Assembly (NCBI GenBank): GCA_034509425.1 | Contig: JAVTVJ010000838.1 | Span: forward strand, 744,001 to 808,000 | From: Eopsaltria australis | Lineage: Eukaryota; Chordata; Aves; Passeriformes; Petroicidae | Length of the DNA: 64,000 nucleotides | Direction: 5' to 3' | In this document: in pieces, positions 49,088 to 61,430 of the stretch | Position numbering within the stretch: position 1 is the first letter of the stretch | How the letters are laid out: the number at the start of each line of letters is the position of its first letter | Program-made: the position numbers and the translations under genes | Notes under the pieces: generated by a model | Told to the model about the DNA's origin: nothing | Database searches by the model: none | What the model saw: the letters and a program-made list of their open reading frames with translations, nothing else

Positions 49088-49245
49088 ATCACAGAATGGT
49101 TTGGGTCAGAAGGGACCTTAAAGATCATCTTGTTTCACCCCCTGCCCCGGGACACCTTCAACAAGAACAAGTTTTTCCAAGATCCATCCAACCTGGCCTT
49201 GAACACCTCCAAGGATGGGGCATCAGAATCCTTCAATTTTTAGGG
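49088..49245 (-). mobile_element. CR1 LINE 3' end fragment (separate copy)
   Basis: ATCACAGAATGGTTTGGGTC, AGAAGGGACCTTAAAGATCA and CATCCAACCTGGCCTTGAAC match the reverse complement of a CR1 3' end. It directly abuts the 5'-truncated end of the larger CR1. Both are on the minus strand, which suggests insertion into or next to the older copy. Confidence 0.9.
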
Positions 49246-52200
49246 ATCAAGTTTCATTTGATTTCCATGGTTCTTCAACAGTGGAGATATTTTTTCCTTT
49301 CTCCTTTAAAATCCAGGCCAGCAGAGTCAGGAAAGTTTTCCATTGGCAAAAAGAGTTGAAATTAGAACATTCATCTCATACAGAGAAGTAATTGGACTTG
49401 TCAGTGTACTCTGTTTCAAAAAGAAAACAAACCACCATCAAACAGAAACAGGAAAAAAAACCCAATAGAGTTCAAAGGTAGAGAGTTTGAATGGAGAAAA
49501 CTGGTAGAGCAGGAACAAATTTATCACCTCAGTAAAGTAAACGCTGGAAAAAGGTGTTTTGACACAGTATATTCTGAGATCCTGGTGTGCAGGAAAAAGA
49601 CATGTATTTTCAGAAAACGTACCTACACTCCGGGAAAGGAAATGAGTGATGAGTTCAGTGATGATTTTCAGTGAGAAAATTAGGGTTGAAACGTGTTTGA
49701 AATCCTTACATTAATTCTTCCGCTGCCTGTACATGTGCATAAACATGATTAGGAGAATTTAGAACTCCGTTGGGTGTAAATTGGACATATTGGAATTATG
49801 CTGATTTTCAGATATACACCATCATCCAGAAAAATTATAATGAGTGTTTGTGATTAAAGGAAATTTGATGAGCTCTTGCTCTTTTAGAGTATTAGGATGG
49901 GCTGGGGGTGCTAATGAAGTGCAAAATGAAATTCTAGCAATTATGTCAATACGGGCGCAAATAGAACTGAATATATTGTTGGACTTCCAGGGACAAGATA
50001 GCTACTTTGAAACTATCAAAAGATAGTAACATGAAATAATTTTTTAGGTTTGTATCACGCTGAGGGTGTATCTTGGATGGATGTGGTTTCAAAAAATCGT
50101 ACCAAAAACTCCAAATAACTTACTGAGCTTGCTGGGCATGGTAATTAACAGACAAGTGAACTTTTGAGTATTACAGGAATTTGATGGACCATAAATCTAG
50201 TCTAACATCTTCATCATCAAAGGTAGGAAAAATTATCACTTGATGATGAATAGTTAGAAATTTATCCTAAATGAGACAGAATTGATGATTTTAGTAAGGC
50301 ACAGTCACTACATTTTGCTCCAGTAATCATGATGAACGGCTGAGTTTTTTTGCATTTTACACAAAACATGACATTTTACACAAAACAGTAAATGTTCAAT
50401 ATTTCTTCCTTTCCTGAAATGAGCAGAGATGCACTTACAGAGGAAGAATATTTTAAAAACATAGTTTAAAATATGTACATATATTGTCTGGATGATACTT
50501 CAATGTTTATCTGCATTTGCATTTCAATAGGTTTCAAACACATTTAACAAAGGGAAAGATTTTAAAGGGCTCGAGAGAAAGGGTTATATTTTAGATATAT
50601 ACAGCTTAAACTGTATCAGACAGTGATGTTAGATTAAAAAAAGACTACTGAGTGAAACTATAGGGTTATCTTAAAACCACCAAAGCAAGGAAATCTAAAA
50701 TTAATAGATAGGATTGATTTCTTTTGTTACTTTAAATCCGTAAAGCCATCTTGGTATTGTTTTCATATTTACTTTTTATACTAACAAAGTGAGAAGAATA
50801 CAAGTATTCACTTCAGCTAAATATGTTTAGTTTTACTGCAAATTTTTGGAGGGAGAGAACAATCAAATAAAATCTTCATGGTCTTTATTCAATGAGTCCC
50901 TTATGCTTTTTGTTATTCATTGAACTGTAGCAGTAATAGAAGAGCTAAATAATTTTAGCCAGTTGTTCCAAACCCCTTTTTCAGCTGTGAGTCTCACTGA
51001 CATTTTCAAACCTCAGATTTGAGCATTCAAGTCACAAGAAATACTACTGAAATATTTTTTGTGTGTTGCTAGTAGTAAAAAAAGAATTTTCATATCAGTT
51101 TTGGAGCCCGAAGCGTTGCATATTGCCTCCTGCTTGCCTTTGCATTGCTTGTTTCTTTGTGTTGGTTTAAACAGAAACAAAGATGGATTTAAGTTACTTT
51201 CAATATTTAAAAGATGCTCCTCTGAAAAACTGAATTTCTCGCAAAATCTCTGCTACCACCCTCTCATGGCTCTTTATAAACTCTTCACTAACCCTCTTAA
51301 AATTGTAATTGCACACAAATATTTGAGTTATCCCTGCAAAGTCCTTTAGAAATCTGACTGAACTTTGTTTTACTTTAAAAACTATCTCCACATCTTGGGT
51401 ATTTTCATTAGTAAGCATGACTCCTTACCTAGAACCTCACATGTGCACTGCTTTAATTCTAGACAGACATTGATGCCCAGTTGCAGATATTCTGTGTATT
51501 TGCTGATTCATTTCAATATTTACCTTGCATTTCCCTGAATTTCTATTTTTTTTGTTCCCATAATTGTTCCTAGTGATGGTGCAAAATTCCAGACTACTGC
51601 AGTAGTGATAAATGGTGTTGATGCCTTAGGGTGATACCTAAGTAAATTAGCTGCTAAAGCTAAACTGTTCAGTTTCAATTTTTGATACTGTTTTGCCACA
51701 CTGGCTTTTCATTCACCACTGAGTTGGCTTTGTTTGCTTTGTGATTTAATTATTCTTCACAGGGTAATGAAAACTTAGAAAGGTATAAGGAAGACAAATG
51801 CACTTTTGCAACTGAAGCTACACAGGAACACGATGGATAGAGAAAACTACAGGGATTTCTGAACTGCGGAAAGCAGTTTAAAAGCTTTTAGAATGTGAAC
51901 ACTGTAGAAATAACTTTTTGCCAGGAGGATTCAAGTACTTCTACATTTTAAGATGCAGAGCTCTGTAAGCTATAATATCCTTCTTATCTTGTCCCATCTG
52001 TTTAGAAGGGTCAATATCAGATATCCATGGGAGCATAGAAGGAGAAATTATTTTTGCCAAATGGAGAACTGCTGGAACAGAAGACCTGTCTTCATATTAA
52101 CAGAACTTTCCACACCTTTGCCTGGGATTTTTTTTCTTTTTAATCCATGGCTTCCAAGTCTATAGAAACATGACTCTTCCTGGAGCTAAGGCCAGCACAA

Positions 52201-53583
52201 GTTTGTGCATATTTGCTCTCTCACAGATAGGAAGAAAAAAAACATGACACAACTAATGTGATTCTAAACTTGTTTATCTGTTTATTCCCTTGTTTATTCT
52301 GTTTTAAAGATGAATTTATGACTGTGCTGGCAATTAGTGCTTGCTTGGTTTCAAGGCCCAATACAGAAGGATCTTACAAAGATGCACAAAAATCTATCTT
52401 TTTTTACCTGCATGCTATGCCACGTAGGTATATCAAATGTCCAGTCACTTGCTTTCCACCTTTTGTGCCTGAAACTGTTCATTTATTCATAGTTCTGAGA
52501 CAATCTTTCATTTCCAGTCCACCAATGATGACTCTTTCCTCAAACCTCCTAAAGACCCTACTTTCCTGCAATTAAAAAAAAATCTTCTACTCTTATTATT
52601 TGTCCTTATCCTTTAATTATGTCTGGGAAATACATAGAGTTCCATCATTCACAGGCATAGTCTCATGCCTGACACTGTTGACCTATTAAACACTGAAATA
52701 AATCTTTTGAAATAAAGCAGGTTAGAAATGTCCACATTTCAGTTTAGTTTCACATATTGACTTATCTCTATGCATTCAATTTTTTTAAATAGTCAGCTGT
52801 TTGATTTCTGCTTTTGAAGTTTTGGAATGTTGTAAAATGTATTTGGATAGATTCAGGCAGCAAATAAGAATGCAATTTAAGTCCATTTGCCCTGAAAGAT
52901 ATGGATTTCTTTTTATTTAAAAGCCTTGGAGAAATATTCTTAGCTAAGATATTTTTTTAAAATCCATTCCTTTTTATCACCAAATTTCACCAAACAAAAT
53001 TAGAATCTTCCATGGGGAAAGGAAATGCTTTCATTTGAAACACTCATGTTCAAGTTGATTGCTTTTGTTTTGAACTCACTGTTTAAATTGAGGCAATTAA
53101 ACGCTTCAATTTCATTGTTTTGGGGGCTTTTTGCTCTTAATTGTTCATTGTCAAGTAATATTTACTCTAAATCAGGATTATATAATAATAAAAATACTGT
53201 TTTTTTACTAGTGAGAAACTCAGTTTTTTAGTAAACAATATTTATTCCTTTAATAAAACAAATCTTGTTGCTTGTAGGAAATCTATATTTCAGGTAAGTA
53301 GGGCAGACAAAAGTCTTTGGCTGACAAAAAAAAGAAAGACCATCACTGAGAAGGAAAACACTGCTAATTACAGGTGCAGGTTAAATAAATCCACCATTAT
53401 TTTTCTATCAAATAAAAATTACAGCATTATGAAGGATTCACAGCTCATTAGCCAACAGCTGCTTAACTCAAGTGACTCTGGCCTAGAAGTATCTTGTGTT
53501 TGTCTTAGAGCCCTTAGACAGCAGCCAAGCCATGTAAGCAGACAGTTGTGGATATGCTTTTCCAGGAAATAATTTAGAAAGTA
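49246..53583. other. AT-rich unique sequence, 4.3 kb
   Basis: Frames up to 105 codons (52258-52575, plus) show no family motif. A 19-bp tandem duplication is at 50353-50388. No other repeat is recognised. Confidence 0.55.
50353..50388. repeat. 19-bp tandem duplication
   Basis: CATTTTACACAAAACATGA is followed at once by a second CATTTTACACAAAACA. Confidence 0.88.
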
Positions 53584-53914
53584 TTTTTCCCTTTCCCTTT
53601 CCCTTTCCCTTTCCTTTCCTTTCCTTTCCTTTCCTTTCCTTTCCTTTCCTTTCCTTTCCTTTCCTTTCCTTTCCTTTCCTTTCCTTTCCTTTCCTTTCCT
53701 TTCCTTTCCTTTCTCCTTTCCTTTCCTTTCTCCTTTCCTTTCCTTTCCTTTCCTTTCCTTTCCTTTCCTTTCCTTTCCTTTCCTTTCCTTTCCTTTCCTT
53801 TCCTTCTTTCCTTTCCTTTCCTTTCCTTTCCTTTCCTTTCCTTTCCTTTCCTTTCCTTTCCTTTCCTTTCCTTTCCTTTCCTTTCCTTTCCTTTCCTTTC
53901 CCTCTTTTCCCTTT
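53584..53914 (-). repeat. Polypyrimidine tract, 331 bp, (TTTCC)n
   Basis: Every plus-strand base here is C or T, so the minus strand is pure purine (GGAAA)n. There are a few phase breaks such as TTTCTCC and TTCTTTCC. Pyrimidine-rich sequence continues to about 53965. The 202-codon minus-strand frame (53419-54027), made of Lys, Glu, Arg and Gly, is an artefact of the repeat. Confidence 0.97.
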
Positions 53915-53999
53915 ATTCCCTTTTCCTTTTTATTCCTTTCTTTCAGTTTTCTCCCTTTTCCCTCCAGTTGCATAAATATTTGAACCAAAAAAAGAACCA

Positions 54000-54027
54000 G
54001 CAACCAACCAACCAACCAACCAACCAC
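54000..54027 (+). repeat. (CCAA)n microsatellite
   Basis: About six CCAA/CAAC units, followed by CATCAACAACAACAAAAACC. Confidence 0.9.
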
Positions 54028-54317
54028 ATCAACAACAACAAAAACCCCAACATGAAAGATCAGTGAACCTATTTGCCCATTTATGAATTAAATGTATCTT
54101 GTGCAGCAGGCATAACTGTAAAGAAAATTTCGCTATGGGCTATCCTGAATGAGGAGAAATGTATGAGTGGCATGAGTGCAAAGAAATCAATGAAAGAGAT
54201 AAAAGATCTTTTAAGGACTTGCAGGGATGCATTTTTCAACTTTGTTCACTAGTTTTTTACAGTACTGTAAGGAAAATGAGATAGCTTGAAAATAAACATA
54301 TATACTTGGAATGTAAT

Positions 54318-54774
54318 TGATGCCTGAAGGATTTTTTCTGCTTTTCTCCTGAATATTTCTTACACTGTTCCCTATATTCACAAGTATTGGCATGCATACT
54401 TGTGATGCTTTAGGTGATAGTTTAGCCTGGTTTCATGGTGTTTAGCAGGCCGGTGGACTAAACACCCCTGAAACCACGTAGAGTTAGAAGACCAAACACC
54501 CTGTTTTCGTGGGCCCTCAAGGTCTCCTAGTAGGACAGATTTTGTAAACTAGAAGTTAGCCCACCCAGGCCCCTTATTGGGCCCTCCTGGTAGATATGCT
54601 AATGTGTAGAGTCTTTAATTGTATACTTGAATGGGGGGATGGGGCTTTTGCGGCGTGTTCTACCTGGACGGCAGAAGCCATCGAACGGGATCCTATTAAA
54701 ATACCGAGGTAAACAACCCCCAACCCTCTAACTGTGTCTGAGCCTTTATTTCCTAAGACCAGAAAAAGTCATCA
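54318..54774 (+). mobile_element. Solo LTR, 457 bp, ERV1-like (copy C)
   Basis: It begins TGATGCCT and ends AGTCATCA, one base different from the AGGCATCA of copy A. It is flanked exactly by the 4-bp repeat TAAT (54314-54317 and 54775-54778). Its length is the same as copy A, and I count about 14 differences (about 97% identity). Landmarks include a 10-bp-arm hairpin around GGCATGC (54378-54405), a second hairpin of about 17 bp (54429-54475), an inverted CCAAT motif in CTTATTGGGCCC, TATA-like TTGTATAC and ATTAAA at about 54694. No internal retroviral sequence is present. Plus orientation, opposite to copy A. Confidence 0.93.
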
Positions 54775-54778
54775 TAAT

Positions 54779-57700
54779 AATATGCATGCCAGGCTAATGG
54801 AAATTCAACACCTTAAGAATTAACTAAGAGTGAATACAGCAAAGCACTTTTGTGAATGGAAAAAAGATATTGCTCTATAAAATGATCTTCTGCTTAGTTT
54901 GCAAAGCTGAAGGGTAGAAACAGCAACAACAGCCACAACAGAAATTAAGGTTGCCTAGAATAATGAAAAAATTCAAGATGTCGTCTTACCTTGATTTTTT
55001 TTAATTTCTTACATAGCTTTTTAACATTTTAAAAATAATAATAATGAGAAAGACTAAATAGATATTGACAATAATATAGAATTAGTTGGTTATTTAGTTA
55101 TTTAGTTATTATTTCTATTCTCATAGAAACAATAGTGATCAATGCTGGTCTACAAATCCTTTTAAAGATACTGTTTTAGAAAACAGCATAATATATGGCG
55201 TATACCTAAAATAGCTTACATTTCCTTTGAGAAGGATATATTGAAATGGATGATATGGGTGAGCCTGTTACTCTCTTTCAAATTATACAGTTTCATTATA
55301 TAATTTGGAATAGCTCAGGTTGATATCAAACTTATTGTATGTTGTTTGCATTGTATTATTTCAGTTTCCTGTGTCTGATCTTTCTCCATCCTTTAGATTC
55401 TGTAAATTCCCCTTACATACAGATTTCTCAACATCATTTGCAACTCACTTTTCTGATTTCAATGCCATTATTCTCTACCAAAAAGCATCTGAAGTTTCAT
55501 TTTCGTTTCCAAGTCTAGAAGAACTTCTAGGAAAAAATATCAGATGTCAAATTAGTTTCTCCTGTAGAAGGTATAGAAGTCAAATGTGCATTTTTATTTC
55601 CATTGGAAAAGATCTTGAGGTAGTGCTTTCCAAATGATTGATCTAAGCCATTACTGAAACTCCAGCTTTTATTAGTTTTTGACCATAATTTTCTTTTATG
55701 ATGCCATTGACTTCACTAAGAAATTTTACTGGAGATTGAGCTCCTTAATAGCAATATCTGAGTAAATCTGTTATTAGGAAATAATGAGTTCAAAGGGGTT
55801 ATAAAAATTTCAGGAGACTTGTGAGATTTCATATCGAAGAGGTCAGAGGCAGGAAAAATATCCCTCAGCAAGAAAAAAAACCAACAAATGTAAGCATGGA
55901 AGGATAGAGCAGTTTGGATTGAAACTGGAGACCCTGCAGTTTAACAATGTCTTATCAAAGCAAGTCCAGAGATTCCCTACACAAAACATTCCAAAGCTGA
56001 CACCTCTCATAACGAAGAATTTTTTCCCAACTGCTTTCAATATTTGTTTCTCTACAAGTACTGTGATGAAAGATAATGATCTACAAGATTAAAAATGTGT
56101 TTGATATGATGCAGAAGGGGTATAGCTATTTTTCTCTTTTTAATTTTTTAGACCACGACACCAAAAGTGATTGAAAAGATGAAACATGTGTTATACCTGT
56201 GGACTAATGCAATTAATTTCCAAAATCAGGAAACCCCAGAGACTTCAGCTTCAGGAAGCAAGAATTTTGTTTTTGTGATATTGCGAAGCAATTTAATTCA
56301 CATGAAGTATATTCTAGAAGTATGTGTCTCACTCAGAGTGATCAAAACAGTGATAGATTATATCAGATCTATTGCAATTTTTAGACAAATTTATTTAGAT
56401 TGTTTTTAAGAAACAGAGAAGATTAACACAGCACAGTATCTAATGTTCAATCCGTGCAATATATTTTGGGGCCAGAATCTACTTTTTTATGCATACATAG
56501 AACTTTTTAGCACTTTAGTTAATAATAAACATCTGTGGTATTGATCAGCAGTGACAATGTATCCATTTAACTTGTACCATGGTTAGGTTGAACAAATTTT
56601 ATGGCTTTCCTGAAACACGAGAAAATAATCAAACTTTAAATATTTTACAGCTAATGTACACAGCATCATGATCTAATTATGATCAGGTCACCAAGGCTGC
56701 CGTAGCAGGGAATAATTCTGAATTTTAGTCAAGACCTTTCACACTAGTAGACATTAAAATATTCAGAAGTCCTTTTTCCTGACTTTAATACTGAAAATTC
56801 TGCTTTTCAATATCAGCACAATGAGGAGTGTCAGAAGACAGTCACAAAATTTTGTCTGCTAAGTCTATGAAAACTACAAAAAGGAACAGTTATTTAAATA
56901 TTTTTTATGTGTCTTATACAACATCCAGTGAAAGAAGGACTTCCCTTTACTGTGCAAGTACCAAGTTCTATGCAAATACCAGTTTGTTTGGTCTCCTTTG
57001 GCTTTCTGTGCTGGTTAATAATGCTGACTCCTTATAAAAGGTGTATTGTCAATATCAGACACTAGGAATTTTCTTCAGAAAGGTGGACTTGCTCCTATAT
57101 GAATATTTTAGAAATTAAATGGTGTCAATATAATATATATTTATTGGATTTTCTAACTCAAAATATAAATGCCATTAAAATTTAATTTTTTGTTAGTAAA
57201 CTTTTTTTTTTAACTGTAAATTTATTTAGCAGAAACAAAGTATTTTCAAATGAGTTAATTACTTGAAGCTCAGTTATATTTTTAGCAACCAGGTACTGAG
57301 AAACTACATAAGAAAAGTTTGAGATTTTAAGTGGGAAGCTGCATACAGAAAGTAAAATAAACAGCATTACTGTTCACTACACTGGAAGACAAAAGAAGGG
57401 TAGTGAAAGAACTGGCTCTATTTTATCAGAGAAAGGCTGTTTTTAAAGTTGTATTTTTGATGTTACCCTCAAACTACATTTTTGTGTTTAAGTTCTATGG
57501 GTGCAATAAAAGGGCACTGATAAAAGAAAAATATTCAGTTTAAGGAGTTGCTCAAAAAATATAAGAGATGAAGTATCCTAATTCCAACATGCACCTCTGG
57601 TATGATTTCAGAAATACAGCTTGTGTTTTACTTTAAATAGTTGAATATGTGTTCGCTTAAAATTTTTACTTTCAGTTTTATTGCAGACTGATTTCACTCT

Positions 57701-58947
57701 GCTTCTTTTTTTCCTCATTGCAGAGCAAGAATTAGACCAATTTAAAAACACTAAAACTAGAGAAAGACATATAAACATCAAAATTTAGATTTAAAAATGC
57801 ATTGCATACCTGATTTTCTCTCCCATCTTGACTCTTTAATATTCTGGATACAGGAAAGAGGCTTTCCTCTGCTCAAAATAAAGATGAATTGTTTTCTTTT
57901 ATTGGCTTATTTATATTGTACTCACAGAGAAGAGGATATGCTTTTGAACAAGGATTGTTATCAATTTAGCCATATGAAAATTAGAACTTGTTATAATAAA
58001 TAAAAAATATATTTTCTTTTTCAATGGATTTGTGTGTAAGCAGAATTTCCTGCTTTACTCTTGATTTTTTTTCTTTCTCCCAACTTACTCCTGACTACCA
58101 TTTACTCTGTCTCATGTGTTTTAAATACCACACATTTTCACTAAACATTAGTTCAGTCTGGTGGGGTGTAGCACTGAGTTTTGCCTGCATAAATGTAGTA
58201 GCATATTCAGCCTGCAAAAATGTCTTTCCATTTCCTGCTCATCCTCTTTATCCAGCATCCTCATCTTCAAGTGATGCTGAAAAAAAATCCAATTGACACA
58301 TCTGAGTGTTATTGGGCTCTGATTGACTTTAATTTCTTGTGGCTCATTTAATATGAAGTCTTCCATAACTTCAGCATATTAAGAACATAGAACAACAGCT
58401 TTTTCCCTTTTTGATGTACATAAAGCTAAATTGCTCTAAAATCTCACAAGTCTGCTTAGTTACAAAGAGATTGTATCTTGCTTAGATTATCTTAAATCTT
58501 TAATTGGGAAATGAGGCACTCTATAAATACATTCATAATTCCATAACATTACTGAAGAGTGATACACTGGCTAAAAATCTTTTGGGCTATTCATGTGGAA
58601 ATTATACTCTACATAATGTCTCTGTCAAAATTTCTAAGTTTATCTTGTAGGAAATGAGAGTGATGTGCTTCATTTACTGGCTTTGATTTCACTTCATATT
58701 TATAGAAAAAAACCCCATATTTTCTGTAATAATTACCATCAATATCGTCAAGCCCATATTTTCCTTTTAAACTTCTGCTTCCTGCCAAACCTCTTATTGT
58801 GGCTGTGGGTAAAAAGAGGACATGTGATTTGCTGTTTTATTATTAAGCTGTTTTCTTGCTTAATAACAGCACATGAGACTTTTGATGCATTTGAAAATTC
58901 CATTTCAATTAAATAATTAGTAGACCTCAAAAATACTGAAAGGTTTT
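54779..58947. other. AT-rich unique sequence, 4.2 kb
   Basis: No mobile element or RNA gene is recognised. Frames of 105 codons or fewer (for example 55320-55637, plus) lack motifs. Confidence 0.55.
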
Positions 58948-58986
58948 TTTTTATTTATTTTATTATTTATTTTATTTTATTTTATG
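58948..58986 (+). repeat. (TTTTA)n imperfect repeat
   Basis: TTTATTTATTTTATTATTTA followed by TTTTATTTTATTTTATG. Confidence 0.85.
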
Positions 58987-61021
58987 AACATTTTTTATTT
59001 GTTCATTTTTCAGAATAACCTTTTGGGCATCTCATGCTGTTTCAGTCAAAGGATTCTGGCAAAATTCAAAATACTTTACATCTATTAAGATACCTGTTAC
59101 ACTTTAAATGGTCTTTCTAGTTGTGCTGTATGAATCTTTATTCAGACATTTCCATTTGCTCTGTGTAGTTTGGGAGCAGCTGATATCTGGTAAAAAGCAC
59201 TTGGTACTTCCTAAGTTAAAGTGCATGAGATCCTGGTATTTCATTGTAGCTGGAAATGAACTGGAAATAAACATTGAACAACTCCAAGCCATCAAATTCC
59301 ACTGCTCTGAGCTGCTGGTGAAGGACCATTAGAGGCTATAAATATGCATTCAGCATCCTCAGCAAACACAGATTGTGAAGGAAATGCTCTCTGCCTTCAG
59401 TTTTAGCACCCAGAAAAAGGTGAAGTTTTTCTCTAAAATTTCCTCATGTGAATTGGATGCTTGGGGTTTGGGTTATGGAAAAACATTCTTTAGACTGTCC
59501 TCTTTCAGAAAGTCAGCAAATACTGTGGCTTTCCAGCTCGTGGCTTTAAAAAGCTCAAGTTAATGTTCCAGCAACCATCCCTGCGAGGCTGATACAGTCC
59601 ATTAAAATTGGGGGCACTTGGTCACTTTGTAGAATTACTTCAGAAATAAGCTGTAACTTTTGAGAAGCCTCCCTGAGGAATAAATGCAAAGTGTAAGTCT
59701 TTAAATGGTCTCAGGTAGAGTGTGTGTGTGAGAGGGGCAAGGGAATGTCATATTTTCATTTTGCTTTTTTTGGTTTTTTTTTAACCTGAAAGATGCTAGG
59801 AGTATTATTATATTTCTTAGAGTTTCGGGTGATGAGTTCAATGTTTATTGTGTTTGAAATGTGTTTTCCAAATAAAAAGAGGTTATCTTCCCTTTTCTTT
59901 GCGATTCTTGTCTCGTGAATCTTTGCTTTTTTTATTAACAGAGCAAGCTGCAATGGTATGACCTGCCACAGACACTGATTTATTTCAAAGGCTCTAGCTC
60001 TTTCAATAGAAGCAAAAAGAAATAATGGAAAAATATAAACTTATTGTCTTATATTAGAAGGTCTGGTCTTATTTTAATTTCATGCACTTACTTTACATAA
60101 TTTGAAGTAAAAACAATTGAAATTATTCACATTCTCTGCCTATGGCCTGTAATCAGCTTTATTTTTTTAAGAAGTTGGTGACCTTGTCTTCAGAATGCCA
60201 CAATATCGCTAATAAAATATATGTAATTAATTAAATTTTCCTGTATTGTTTACTTAGGGGTTTATTGTGATTTTCTTTTTCTGCATTGAGGAAATTCCGA
60301 AGTATACTCATTAGTCATAATATATTAGAAATTATTGGGCTGTTGGACAGATGTGTGGAACAGACTAAAAGCACCAGTGAACCTAAAAATAATGGCATAA
60401 TCCAAAAAAATGCCTAAGATTAAAGAGCAATAAAAGGCACATTATATGTATATGTCTAATACATGGCTCATAGTAAATACTATTCAGCACATCAAAATCC
60501 TTTTTGTACTTGTGGTTTTTTCCCTGCAGTTATTTATTTAAATATATACATAAATTTATCTCAGATATGAAGATAAATAACTGCAAAGTGCTAGAACAAT
60601 GATAAAAAATTAGAAAATCCTGTGTTATTTAGCACAACAACCACGTCAGTACTGCAGTCTTCATACACCTTCTTAATTTCTTGCCATAGCTGGGCTTCAA
60701 GCTTTATTTTTCTGATGTTGACATTCACCCAGTGGAAATACTCAAAAGTCAACAAATTAGCTTACAATTGCTTTGAACTACTGGAAAAGAATTATTGAAG
60801 ATTATATAAAAAAGATAGAAAGTCATGTTTGTTTCAGATATTAAAAATGCCATGGCCCCTCAGAAACTTGTTTGCCTCTGGAGTTGAGACACAAGCTTTA
60901 ACTTTGGTGAACCTTCGGTGAACCTTCTTAGACAATTTGTGCGCTTCTCAGACTTGGTGGTAGTGGTAGGTCATTGAAATTATTCAGTATAGTTCAGGAT
61001 CACTCATATGCATCCCACGTA
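58987..61021. other. AT-rich unique sequence
   Basis: No gene or mobile element recognised. A short 11-bp tandem duplication (GGTGAACCTTC) lies at about 60905-60929. Confidence 0.55.
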
Positions 61022-61258
61022 GACTTAGTCTGGGCCAGGGGAGGCTCAGGTTGGACATCATCAGAAATTTCTCCATGGAAAGGGTGGTCAGGCTCCAAAC
61101 TCCCAAGGTTTGGAGTCCCCATCCCTGGAGGTGTCCAAGAAAGGCTTGGAGGCGGCACTCAGTGCTCTGAGCTGGCTGAAAAGTGGTGGTGAGCCAAACA
61201 TTGGACTGGCTGGTCTGGGAGGGTTTTTCCAACATCAGTAATTCTGTCATTCTGTTAT
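61022..61258 (+). mobile_element. CR1 LINE 3' end fragment
   Basis: GGGCCAGGGGAGGCTCAGGT, CATGGAAAGGGTGGTCAGGC, CCCATCCCTGGAGGTGTCCA and a terminal AATTCTGTCATTCTGTTATT identify a CR1 3' end in plus orientation. It resembles the 3' part of the CR1 at 15648, including the shared CCATCCCTGGAGGTGTCCAA block, and is truncated to about 240 bp. It has no coding capacity. Confidence 0.92.
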
Positions 61259-61355
61259 TGATCTTTTGTGGTTTTTTTAATATTTAGAAAGCCCAAGGAT
61301 TTTTGGAGTGTTCATATACAATGGAACTGACTCTGGAAATCTGTCTGAGAAAGAG

Positions 61356-61430
61356 CAAGAACAAGAACAAAACAAGAACAAGAACAAGAACAAGAACAAG
61401 AACAAGAACAAGAACAAGAACAAGAAAAAG
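61356..61430 (+). repeat. (AACAAG)n hexanucleotide microsatellite
   Basis: About 12 near-perfect AACAAG units ending in AAGAAAAAGAC. The Lys-Asn repeat frame across it is an artefact. Confidence 0.95.

Noticed and set aside
53419..54027. 202-codon Lys/Glu/Gly-rich frame
   Set aside because: It is generated by the (TTTCC)n pentanucleotide array. A 5-bp repeat cycles all three frames without stops.
13948..54774. LTR copies A and C as the two ends of one provirus
   Set aside because: They are in opposite orientations, have different target duplications and enclose no retroviral genes.
61356..61430. Regularly spaced repeats considered as a CRISPR-like array
   Set aside because: The units are contiguous 6-bp AACAAG repeats without spacers, and the context is vertebrate.
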